From Actinophytocola xanthii (GTDB lineage: Bacteria; Actinomycetota; Actinomycetes; Mycobacteriales; Pseudonocardiaceae), in the NCBI RefSeq assembly GCF_001921205.1, contig NZ_MSIE01000031.1, forward strand, positions 1-64,000: a stretch of 64,000 bases of DNA, in the 5' to 3' direction. Numbering within the stretch: the stretch's first letter is position 1; each line of letters begins with the position of its first letter. Shown here one piece after another: positions 8,350 to 14,416 of this stretch. The position numbers and the translations under genes were made by a program. The notes below the pieces were generated by a model. It did not search any database and was not told where the DNA came from. It saw only the letters and a list, made by a program, of their open reading frames with translations.

Positions 8350-9609
8350 ATGAGGTCACCGACGGCGTGGGCGCGGTTCGACGATCTCCGGGCCGGCGAG
8401 GCCCTGGAGTTCGGCGAGACCGCGTTCGAGCTCCTCGCCGAGCGGCCGGAGCAGGTCGTGCCGGTACTGGACGAGCTCGGCCGGGCCACCGCCGACGGCT
8501 GGTGGGCCTTCGGGTTCCTCGCCTACGAGGCGGCGGCGGGGCTGGACGCGAGCCTGCCCGTGCACGAGCCGGTGGACGGCCTGCCGGTGGCCTGGTTCGG
8601 GGTGTGCCCGCCGCCCCGGGCGGTTCCCTGCGTTCGGCCGGCCGACCCGCGGAGCTACCGGTTCGGCGAGTGGTCGCTCGCCTGGGGGCCCGAACGGCAT
8701 CGCCAGCAGGTCGAGGCGGTCCGGCGGCACATCGCCGCGGGGGAGACCTACCAGTGCAACCTGACCACCCGGCTGACCGCGCCGGCGGCCGGTGACCTGG
8801 CCGCGTTCTACGCGGACCTGGCGCTGGCCCAGGGTGGTGCGTACAACGCGTACCTGGACCTGGGCCGGTTCGCGATCGCCAGCGCGAGCCCCGAGCTGTT
8901 CGTCGAGGTCGCCGACCGGGACGTGCGGATGCGACCGATGAAGGGCACCGCCCGGCGCGTCGGCGACCCCGAGCAGGACGCCGCGGCCGTCGAACGCCTG
9001 CGGACCAGCCCCAAGGAACGCGCCGAGAACGTGATGATCGTCGACCTGGTCCGCAACGACCTGGCCAGGGTGGCGGAGACCGGCAGCGTCGCGGTGACCT
9101 CCCTGTGCCGGGTGGAGCGGTACGAGACCGTGCACCAGCTCACCTCGGAGATCATCGCCCGCCTGCGCCCCGAGGTGGGCCTGGCCGAGCTGTTCCGATC
9201 ACTGTTCCCCTGCGGCTCGGTCACCGGCGCCCCGAAACCCCGGACCATGGCCCTGATCCGCGACCTGGAGGACGGCCCCCGCGGAATCTACTGCGGTTCG
9301 GTCGGGGTGGTCGCGCCACCGGGCACGCCCGTGCGGGCCCGCTTCAACGTCGCCATCCGAACGGTGCTGGTGGACAGGGCGACCGGCCTCGCCACCTACG
9401 GCACCGGCGGCGGGGTCACCTGGGACAGCGACCCCACCGCCGAATACGCCGAACTACTGGCCAAGGCGGAGGTACTAGTAGGAGCGGAGCGACGGAGCGG
9501 ACAGTGTCTGGACCCCGGAGCGGGAGCGACGGAGCGGACACCGTCTGGACTGAGGAGCGCCCGCAGGCGCGCCAGCGCCGAGGACGCGACGAGGGAAGAC
9601 GGTGTCTGA
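8350..9609 (+). CDS. pabB: Aminodeoxychorismate synthase component I (PabB-like), with a repeat-derived C-terminal extension
   Basis: Converts chorismate plus amino nitrogen to 4-amino-4-deoxychorismate for folate or aromatic secondary metabolism. ATG at 8350 gives MRSPTAWARFDDL. Chorismate-binding signatures are clear: 'GETYQCNLTTRL', 'MRPMKGTARRV', 'ENVMIVDLVRNDLARV', 'FPCGSVTGAPKPRTM' and 'YGTGGGVTWDS'. No glutamine amidotransferase partner is adjacent. The family normally ends at about 'YAELLAKAEVL' (about residue 376). Here some 43 extra residues are encoded by the repetitive sequence 9480-9609 (two copies of a GGAGCGACGGAGCGGACA-type unit), so the tail is probably an accident of a lost stop codon. 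Nothing obvious links it to the neighbouring oxidoreductase. Confidence 0.88.
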   Translation: MRSPTAWARFDDLRAGEALEFGETAFELLAERPEQVVPVLDELGRATADGWWAFGFLAYEAAAGLDASLPVHEPVDGLPVAWFGVCPPPRAVPCVRPADPRSYRFGEWSLAWGPERHRQQVEAVRRHIAAGETYQCNLTTRLTAPAAGDLAAFYADLALAQGGAYNAYLDLGRFAIASASPELFVEVADRDVRMRPMKGTARRVGDPEQDAAAVERLRTSPKERAENVMIVDLVRNDLARVAETGSVAVTSLCRVERYETVHQLTSEIIARLRPEVGLAELFRSLFPCGSVTGAPKPRTMALIRDLEDGPRGIYCGSVGVVAPPGTPVRARFNVAIRTVLVDRATGLATYGTGGGVTWDSDPTAEYAELLAKAEVLVGAERRSGQCLDPGAGATERTPSGLRSARRRASAEDATREDGV

Positions 9610-9900
9610 GCGCAGTCGCGGGAGCGACCAATAAACACAGCGGGAACGTGGTGAGCACGTGAACCGGGAGTGGCGACCCGACGACGGCCCCCAACCACGG
9701 CCGGTGACCTGACACGGCCCCCGACCACAGCCGGCGACCCGACAATGGCAGCTGACCACAGCCGGTGACCTGACACGGCCCCCAACCACGGCCGGGCGAC
9801 CCGACAACGGTCCGAGACCCCCCGCAAGCCCACAAGGAGCTCGAGACCCGCGCAAGCCCACGAGGAGCCCGAACCCGAAAACCTCACCCACCACACATGA
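9480..9900. repeat. Imperfect tandem and inverted repeats downstream of pabB
   Basis: Three short repeat families lie end to end. In 9480-9547 a GGAGCGACGGAGCGGACA unit occurs twice, each followed by GTCTGGAC. ACACCGTCT (9538-9546) is inverted as AGACGGTGT (9597-9605). From 9673 a 61-62-bp unit starting GCGACCCGAC recurs at 9734 and 9796 (2.3 copies, with inner GACC/ACCACGGCCGG subrepeats). From about 9810 a 30-bp unit containing GCAAGCCCAC occurs twice. Beyond the end of pabB this roughly 340-bp stretch shows no convincing gene. Confidence 0.75.
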
Positions 9901-9918
9901 TCTTCACCTGACCGGGGT

Positions 9919-9951
9919 ACTCCCTCACCGTCAAGCCATCGTTGAGGGAGT
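9919..9951. promoter_or_regulatory. Hairpin overlapping the RBS and start of the 9950 gene
   Basis: Perfect 9-bp arms ACTCCCTCA (9919-9927) and TGAGGGAGT (9943-9951) with a 15-nt loop. The right arm contains the GAGGGAG ribosome-binding sequence and touches the GTG at 9950. It could be a translational control hairpin, or a DNA operator for a dimeric repressor. Confidence 0.4.
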
Positions 9952-10201
9952 GAGATCCATGGTCGTCGGGATTGTCATCGGAGTGTGTGTTCTCCTGGTC
10001 GTCCTGGCCTTTGTCGTTCCGAAGCTGTCGCGCCACCCCCAGCGCGGCGCCCAGAAGAGCGCCGGGCTGGGTGGTCGGGTGGCGGGCAAGGCTCCCGGCA
10101 AGCTCGGCCACTGGCTGAGCAAGCCGTTCTCCAAGTCCCAGAAGGCCATGGGCAAGAGCGCCGGCGCCGGCCGCAAGGGCCGGAGCAAGCTGCCGTTCTG
10201 A
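9950..10201 (+). CDS. Small single-pass membrane protein with basic tail
   Basis: An 83-residue protein (80 if the ATG at 9959 is used). The N-terminus MRSMVVGIVIGVCVLLVVLAFVV is one transmembrane helix. The rest is strongly basic and Gly/Ser/Lys-rich (KLSRHPQRGAQKSAGLG, SKPFSKSQKAMGKSAGAG, GRKGRSKLPF) and presumably cytoplasmic. Conserved short proteins of this type are found in actinomycetes (DUF6411-like, from memory) without a known function. Its start lies in the hairpin at 9919-9951. Nothing nearby suggests a role. Confidence 0.7.
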   Translation: MRSMVVGIVIGVCVLLVVLAFVVPKLSRHPQRGAQKSAGLGGRVAGKAPGKLGHWLSKPFSKSQKAMGKSAGAGRKGRSKLPF

Positions 10202-10219
10202 CCTGCCGCACCGACACGG

Positions 10220-10600
10220 CGGCGAGCGGCACCGGGAGCCCCGGCACCGGTCCGTCCATGGTGCCCACTGTCCACACCCGACCCGGAGCCGCGGTGACCG
10301 CGGTCAGGGCCGCTCCCGGCTCGGTCGGTGTCGGCAGGGGCACCCAGCGTCCGCGCGGCGGCGCAGCCCGTAGGGGGCGGCGTCGGCGAACCGGTGGCCC
10401 ACCGCCCAGACCTCGCCCCGGACCACGGCCACGCCGTCCAGCTGGCCGTGCTCCGCGGGTGTCGGCTCCAGGGTCCCGGTCCTCGTGCCCAGTCGGAACG
10501 CGAGCGGTCGGCGGTTCACCGCCCCGCCGGTCGTCGAGGAACCGACGGCCCAGGCCACCCCGCCGTCGGCGGCGACGGCCAGCAACCGGGCCGTGGGCCG
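10220..10600 (-). pseudogene. Frameshifted remnant of a secreted WxVG-repeat (beta-propeller-like) protein
   Basis: Reading leftwards from about 10585, one frame gives 'VAWAVGSSTTGGAVNRRPLAF' and 'GVAVVRGEVWAVGHRF'. Near 10360 the similarity passes into another frame with 'GRWVPLPTPTEPG', 'LTAVTAAPGRVWTVGTMDG'. The spaced W-x-V-G motifs and intervening 'W..lPtP' strands match a family of secreted repeat proteins of actinomycetes. No intact start or stop joins them, so this is a decayed gene fragment. The exact ends are uncertain. Confidence 0.55.
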
Positions 10601-10623
10601 CCCCCCGCCCAGCCGCCCCCGCC

Positions 10624-10893
10624 CAGCTGGCCGCCGCCGGGTACGAGTTGTTCAACTCGAGCTTCTCCGCGCTGTACTACGTCCTCGGCGACCTGCGCCC
10701 GGACCAGCGTGGCTGGCACGCGGCCGTCTTCGACGGCGGGCACGTCCTCCCGCCAGGGCTCGGCCACGCCAGGGTCGGGACCAAGCTGCACGTGTGGTGC
10801 GACAGGCCGGAGGCCGAGACCGAGGACGAGGTCGCCGCGGGCATCGCCGAGCCGCTGCGGCGCACCGCCTGGAGCACGTGGCACGGGGCTTGA
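10624..10893 (+). pseudogene. C-terminal remnant of a GH20 beta-N-acetylhexosaminidase
   Basis: The frame from 10624 to the stop at 10893 encodes 'GYELFNSSFSALYYVLG', 'WHAAVFDGGHVLPPG', 'TKLHVWCDRPEAETEDEVAAG' and 'LRRTAWSTWHG'. This resembles the end of the GH20 catalytic barrel, where family members carry an HVWCD-P segment and finish with A-x-x-x-WG. Only about 90 of the expected 500 or so residues remain and no start codon precedes them. It is a gene relic next to the WxVG remnant; both indicate past deletion at this spot. Confidence 0.6.
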
Positions 10894-10898
10894 CAGGA

Positions 10899-10926
10899 AC
10901 TTAGGAAATAAGGAAACTGCCTAAGT
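10899..10926. promoter_or_regulatory. ArsR-type operator candidate and promoter element
   Basis: Arms ACTTAGG (10899-10905) and CCTAAGT (10920-10926) form an inverted repeat around an A-rich centre that contains AAGGAAA, the likely RBS of the ArsR gene. A TTGACA -35 candidate is at 10890-10895, partly inside the GH20 relic; no good -10 was found. The position over the start codon suggests autoregulation. Confidence 0.5.
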
Positions 10927-11224
10927 GATTCCGGTGGACGTGCTCAAGGCCCTGGCCAACGACCGGCGGCTGCACATCCTCGACTGGCTCAAGGACCCGA
11001 CCCGGCACTTCCCGCCACAGGTGGACGGGGACCTGGAGCAGGACGGGGTCTGCGCGTTGTTCATCGCCGAGAAGCTCGGGATGAGCCAGCCGAGCGCGGG
11101 GGAGCACCTGAAGGTCCTCTCCCAGGCCGGGCTGATCCAGGGCAGGCGGATCAAGCAGTGGGTGTTCTACCGCCGCGACGAACGCCGGATCGCCGAGGTC
11201 CGCGGCCTGCTGGCCGAGCTGTGA
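10925..11224 (+). CDS. ArsR/SmtB-family winged-helix repressor
   Basis: A 99-residue regulator starting at GTG 10925 (AAGGAAA 9 bases upstream). The wHTH is clear: 'LKALANDRRLHILDWLKDP', 'GVCALFIAEKLGMSQPSAGEHLKVLSQAGLI' and the wing 'RRIKQWVFYRRDE'. The single Cys (in GVCALF) lies where the metal box of SmtB-type proteins begins, but no second Cys or His cluster is present, so metal sensing is doubtful. It heads an operon with YbaK-like and cupin genes (13-bp gap, then a 4-bp overlap) and probably represses itself through the inverted repeat at its start. Confidence 0.85.
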   Translation: MIPVDVLKALANDRRLHILDWLKDPTRHFPPQVDGDLEQDGVCALFIAEKLGMSQPSAGEHLKVLSQAGLIQGRRIKQWVFYRRDERRIAEVRGLLAEL

Positions 11225-11237
11225 GCAAGGAGAACGC

Positions 11238-11732
11238 ATGAGTGATGCCCACGACCGGTTGATCGAGCTGCTGGACGCGAAGGGGGCTGACTACCGGGTC
11301 ATCGACCACCCACCGGAAGGGCGCACGGAGGCGGTCAGCGCCCTGCGCGGCCACGGCACCGAGCAGGCCGCGAAGTGCGTGATCGTCATGGTCAAGCTGG
11401 GCAAGAAGACGACCCGGCACGTGCTGGCCGTGGTGCCCGGCAACCGGCGGGTCGACCTGGGCGGCCTCAAGCGCCTGCTCGGCGGCAGCTACGCGGGCTT
11501 CGCCTCGCGGGAGGTCGCGGAGCGGCTGGCGGGCTCGGTCAGCGGGACCATCCTGCCCTTCGCCTGGCACCCCGAGCTCGAGCTCGTCATGGACCCCGAG
11601 CTGGCCGCCCAACCCGAACTCTACTTCAACGCCGCCCGGCTCGACCGTTCGGTCGCGCTGGCCACCGGCGACTACCTCGCCCTGGCGCAGCCGCGCCTGG
11701 AGCGCATCGCGGAAGCGGAGGCCTCCTCGTGA
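11238..11732 (+). CDS. YbaK/EbsC-family aminoacyl-tRNA deacylase
   Basis: A 164-residue stand-alone editing domain of the YbaK/ProX family, which hydrolyses mischarged aminoacyl-tRNA (classically Cys-tRNAPro). Recognisable pieces: 'YRVIDHPPEGRTEAVSAL', the conserved lysine in 'AAKCVIVMVKLGKKT', 'LAVVPGNRRVDL' and 'GTILPFAW'. The length matches the family. RBS AAGGAG sits in 'gagcaaggagaacgcatg'. In this operon it is cotranscribed with an ArsR regulator and a cupin. The editing specificity cannot be assigned from sequence alone. Confidence 0.85.
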   Translation: MSDAHDRLIELLDAKGADYRVIDHPPEGRTEAVSALRGHGTEQAAKCVIVMVKLGKKTTRHVLAVVPGNRRVDLGGLKRLLGGSYAGFASREVAERLAGSVSGTILPFAWHPELELVMDPELAAQPELYFNAARLDRSVALATGDYLALAQPRLERIAEAEASS

Positions 11733-12091
11733 CCGAGTACTCGATCACCACCGACGTCCGGTTCGGCGCGCTGGAACGGGTGGACGTGCACGCCCTCGCC
11801 GACGCGGTGACCGAGCCCTGGCACAACCAGACGCTGTGCTCGGTCAACGAGTCGGTGGTCCGGCTCGGCGTGGTCCAGGGCGAGTTCCACTGGCACAGCC
11901 ACGACGAGGAGGACGAGTTCTTCTTCGTCGTCGACGGCGAGCTGGTGATCGAGCTGGAGGACCGCAGCGTCGAGCTGCGCGCCGGGCAGGGCGTCACCGT
12001 GCCGAAGGGCGTTCGGCACCGCCCCGTCGCGCCCCGGCGCACGATCATGCTGATGGTCGAGCGGAACGGGATACGCCCCACCGGCGACTGA
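11729..12091 (+). CDS. Cupin-fold protein
   Basis: A 120-residue single-domain cupin. GTG at 11729 overlaps the stop of the YbaK-like gene (GTGA). The metal-binding motif 1 is 'FHWHSHDEEDEFFFVVDGE' (HxHxxxxxxE) and motif 2 is 'GQGVTVPKGVRHRP' (G-x5-PxG-x2-H). All four usual ligands (H, H, E, H) are present, so it probably binds a divalent metal. Cupins of this kind include mannose-6-phosphate isomerase-like proteins and small dioxygenases; no substrate can be deduced. Confidence 0.85.
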   Translation: MTEYSITTDVRFGALERVDVHALADAVTEPWHNQTLCSVNESVVRLGVVQGEFHWHSHDEEDEFFFVVDGELVIELEDRSVELRAGQGVTVPKGVRHRPVAPRRTIMLMVERNGIRPTGD

Positions 12092-12296
12092 GGCGCCCGT
12101 ACCTTTTTGCATTTTTCGTGAACGGTCCCCCGGACATTTCCCTGACTGACAATTTCGGACCTGAAATGTTAGGCCGAACGGGTGGACTGCTCCAGCGGTG
12201 GTTGAGGCGGGGTTTGACGCGCACCTACCGTCCGCTTCGCGGCTTTCGGATAATTCCGGGATTTAGTCGCGAACGCCCGCAAAAAGGGGGAGACGG
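12092..12296 (+). promoter_or_regulatory. AT-richer upstream region of the RiPP cluster
   Basis: A 205-bp spacer, noticeably less GC-rich than the surrounding genes, ending in the GGGGGAG RBS of the S9 peptidase gene. It contains an inverted repeat ACATTTC (12134-12140) / GAAATGT (12163-12169), a TTGACG at 12215 and a GATAAT at 12248. The last two are about 29 bp apart, too far for one standard promoter. It likely holds the cluster promoter, but the exact site is not resolved. Confidence 0.4.
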
Positions 12297-14222
12297 GTGC
12301 GGAAATCCTCGGTGGTCGAGCGGTCCGCGTCCTGGTCGCCGTTCCCGGTCGACCGGCCGCTGCCGCAGGTGCCCGCGTTCGCCACCCGTGCACCGGGGCG
12401 GGCCGCGGGTGCCGTCGAGGTCGACGGCATCCCGCAGGCCGCCGCATGGGATCTCGCGGAGCGCCGCTACCGGGTCTGCACCGACGCGCCGCACGGCGTC
12501 GACCTGTGCGAGATCGAGCCGGACGGCCGCCAGGTCTGGTGGTTCGACACCGACGGGGAGGCCGGCCCAGGTACCGGGCGGTGGTCGCGCCAGCCCTTCG
12601 GCGGCGGCGACGTGGGCGACGCCCTGCCCGGCACACCGCCGGGCCGGATGTACGGCGTCGCGTTCGACCGGGACGGCCGGACCGCCGCGGTCGCGGTCGG
12701 CGTGAACGGCACGACCCGGGTGCACGCCGGCCCGCCCGGCGGTCCGGGGGGCGAGGTCCTGGTCGCGGAGGGCTATCTCGGCCTGGTCGACCTCGCCCCG
12801 GACGGCAGCCTGCTCGTCCTGGCCGGCCGACCGGACGGTCCCGGCGCGGTCTGCCTCTGCGCGCTCTCGTCCCGGTCCTCCCGGCGCGGCGTGGAATGGC
12901 TGGGCGGCGGGTACGGCCGCCGCCTCTGGCCCCTGGAGTTCCGGCCGACCGGGCCCCCGGAGTTGCTGCTCGCGATCGAGCGGTTGGACGGGTTCGCGCT
13001 CGCCACCTGGCAGCCGGGCCGCGGGCTGCGGGTGTACGAGCGTCCGCTGTTCGACACCGAGATCTCCGCGCGCTGGCTGGGAAGCGGGCGCGGCGTGCTC
13101 GTCCAGCAGGACCGGCACGGTCGCAGCCGCCTGCACCGCGTCGGCCTCGACGCCGGTCTGCGGGTGCCGCTGCCGACGCCGGACGGCACGATCCTCGACC
13201 TGGCACTGGCGCCGGACGGGCGGGTCTACCGGCTCTGGACCAACGCGGAGGTTCCCCCCACCGTCCTCGACAGCACGCTGGACAGCGGCAGCGGACCCGC
13301 CGACGGTCTCGGTCCGGTCGGTAGGCCCGAACCGGGCGCGGCGTCCGCGCGCGGGGTCGTCCGCTCCGAGCGGTGGACCGAACAGCCCTACGGCGCGGTC
13401 CACACGTTCCTCGCGACCCCGCCCGGCACCGGGCCCTGGCCGGCAATGTTCCTCGTGCACGGCGGGCCGGGCACCCACGACCGGGACTGCTACGACCCGC
13501 GCGTGGAGGTGCTCACCGCCGCCGGCTTCGCCGTCGCCAGGGTCAACTACCGCGGCTCGACGGGGTACGGCGCGCGCTGGCGGCGCGGGTTCGGCCACCG
13601 CGTCGGCCTGGCCCAGCTGGAGGACCTGGCCGCGGTGCGGCGGGACCTGGTCGCCGCCGGGGTCGTCGACCCCGAGCGGGTGGGTCTGTCCGGCTACTCC
13701 TGGGGCGGCTACCTCGCGCTGCTGGGGATGGGCGTGCAGCCGGGGGAGTGGGCCCTCGCGATGGCCGCCTTCCCCATCGCGGACTACCCGGCCGCGCACC
13801 GGGCGACAACGCCCGCACTGCGCGAGGTCGACGTCGAGCTGTTCGGCGGCACCCCCGATGAGGTGCCGCAGCGCTACCGCGACGCCTCGCCGATGTCCTA
13901 TGTAGACAACGTGTGCGGCCCTGTCCTGCTGGTGTCCTCGCGTACCGACGAGCGCTGTCCGGCCGAGCAGGTGCAGCGGTACGCCACCGCGCTCGCCGGT
14001 CGGGGGGTGCGCTGCGAGCTGGCCTGGGTCGGCGGCGGGCACCACAGCCGGGACAGCGCCGACCACGCGTCGGTCATGGACCGGATGCTGCGCTTCGCCA
14101 CCGACGTGCTCCCACCCGTTCCCGGCCGCACCCGCGGTCGGAGTCCCTCCGTGACGACAGCAGGGAAGGAGGTGACCCATGAAGCGACGCAGCGTGCGCA
14201 ACGACCCGATCCACAGCGGTGA
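12297..14222 (+). CDS. S9-family prolyl oligopeptidase-like peptidase of the RiPP cluster
   Basis: A 641-residue cytosolic serine peptidase with an N-terminal beta-propeller (about 40-350) and a C-terminal alpha/beta-hydrolase domain. The triad is visible: S468 in GLSGYSWGGY, D551 in SSRTDERCP and H582 in GGGHHSRDS; the oxyanion region is 'FLVHGGPGTHD'. GTG at 12297 has GGGGGAG 7 bases upstream. The gene starts the RiPP operon, and the precursor gene lies on its last 44 bases. S9 peptidases recur beside this class of radical SAM methyltransferase; here it is the best candidate for leader removal or C-terminal trimming. No signal peptide was seen. Confidence 0.88.
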   Translation: MRKSSVVERSASWSPFPVDRPLPQVPAFATRAPGRAAGAVEVDGIPQAAAWDLAERRYRVCTDAPHGVDLCEIEPDGRQVWWFDTDGEAGPGTGRWSRQPFGGGDVGDALPGTPPGRMYGVAFDRDGRTAAVAVGVNGTTRVHAGPPGGPGGEVLVAEGYLGLVDLAPDGSLLVLAGRPDGPGAVCLCALSSRSSRRGVEWLGGGYGRRLWPLEFRPTGPPELLLAIERLDGFALATWQPGRGLRVYERPLFDTEISARWLGSGRGVLVQQDRHGRSRLHRVGLDAGLRVPLPTPDGTILDLALAPDGRVYRLWTNAEVPPTVLDSTLDSGSGPADGLGPVGRPEPGAASARGVVRSERWTEQPYGAVHTFLATPPGTGPWPAMFLVHGGPGTHDRDCYDPRVEVLTAAGFAVARVNYRGSTGYGARWRRGFGHRVGLAQLEDLAAVRRDLVAAGVVDPERVGLSGYSWGGYLALLGMGVQPGEWALAMAAFPIADYPAAHRATTPALREVDVELFGGTPDEVPQRYRDASPMSYVDNVCGPVLLVSSRTDERCPAEQVQRYATALAGRGVRCELAWVGGGHHSRDSADHASVMDRMLRFATDVLPPVPGRTRGRSPSVTTAGKEVTHEATQRAQRPDPQR

Positions 14223-14328
14223 GCGCGACCGCGGCGCGGTCCGCGTGGTGTTCGCGATCGACCTGGACAAGGCCTCTCCGGCGGCCCAGGCCGTGCGACC
14301 GAGTGTTGTCCAGGAGCCGAAGAAGTAG
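14179..14328 (+). CDS. RiPP precursor peptide candidate (49 residues)
   Basis: A short gene starting at ATG 14179 behind an excellent ribosome-binding site (AAGGAGGTGA at 14166-14175) and ending at TAG 14326. It overlaps the peptidase 3' end by 44 bases in another frame. The product is basic at the N-terminus (MKRRSVRNDPIHSGERDRG), hydrophobic in the middle (AVRVVFAIDLDKA, residues 20-32) and ends SPAAQAVRPSVVQEPKK. It has no Cys, Trp or Tyr, so it is not a lanthipeptide, sactipeptide or aryl-linked candidate. Val-rich stretches are plausible targets for C-methylation. Identification rests on position, RBS strength and the downstream maturase; the leader/core boundary is unknown. Confidence 0.72.
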   Translation: MKRRSVRNDPIHSGERDRGAVRVVFAIDLDKASPAAQAVRPSVVQEPKK

Positions 14329-14344
14329 GCGCCCGGTGAGCGGC

Positions 14345-14377
14345 CGTCCCAGGGCGCACGGCCGGCGCCCTGGGACG
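14345..14377 (+). terminator. Strong hairpin between precursor and maturase genes
   Basis: Perfect 13-bp GC-rich stem, CGTCCCAGGGCGC (14345-14357) pairing with GCGCCCTGGGACG (14365-14377), with a 7-nt loop and no U-tract. It lies in the 88-bp gap between the precursor stop and the radical SAM start. It could act as a partial terminator or as a 3' stabiliser, giving more precursor than enzyme. Confidence 0.65.
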
Positions 14378-14416
14378 ACCGCCACCCCCACCACCCACCC
14401 CTGAGGAGGTTCGCCG

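Noticed and set aside
10304-10585. Intact 93-residue minus-strand gene
   Set aside because: The WxVG-type similarity continues in a different frame beyond 10360, so it is a frameshifted remnant rather than a complete small gene.
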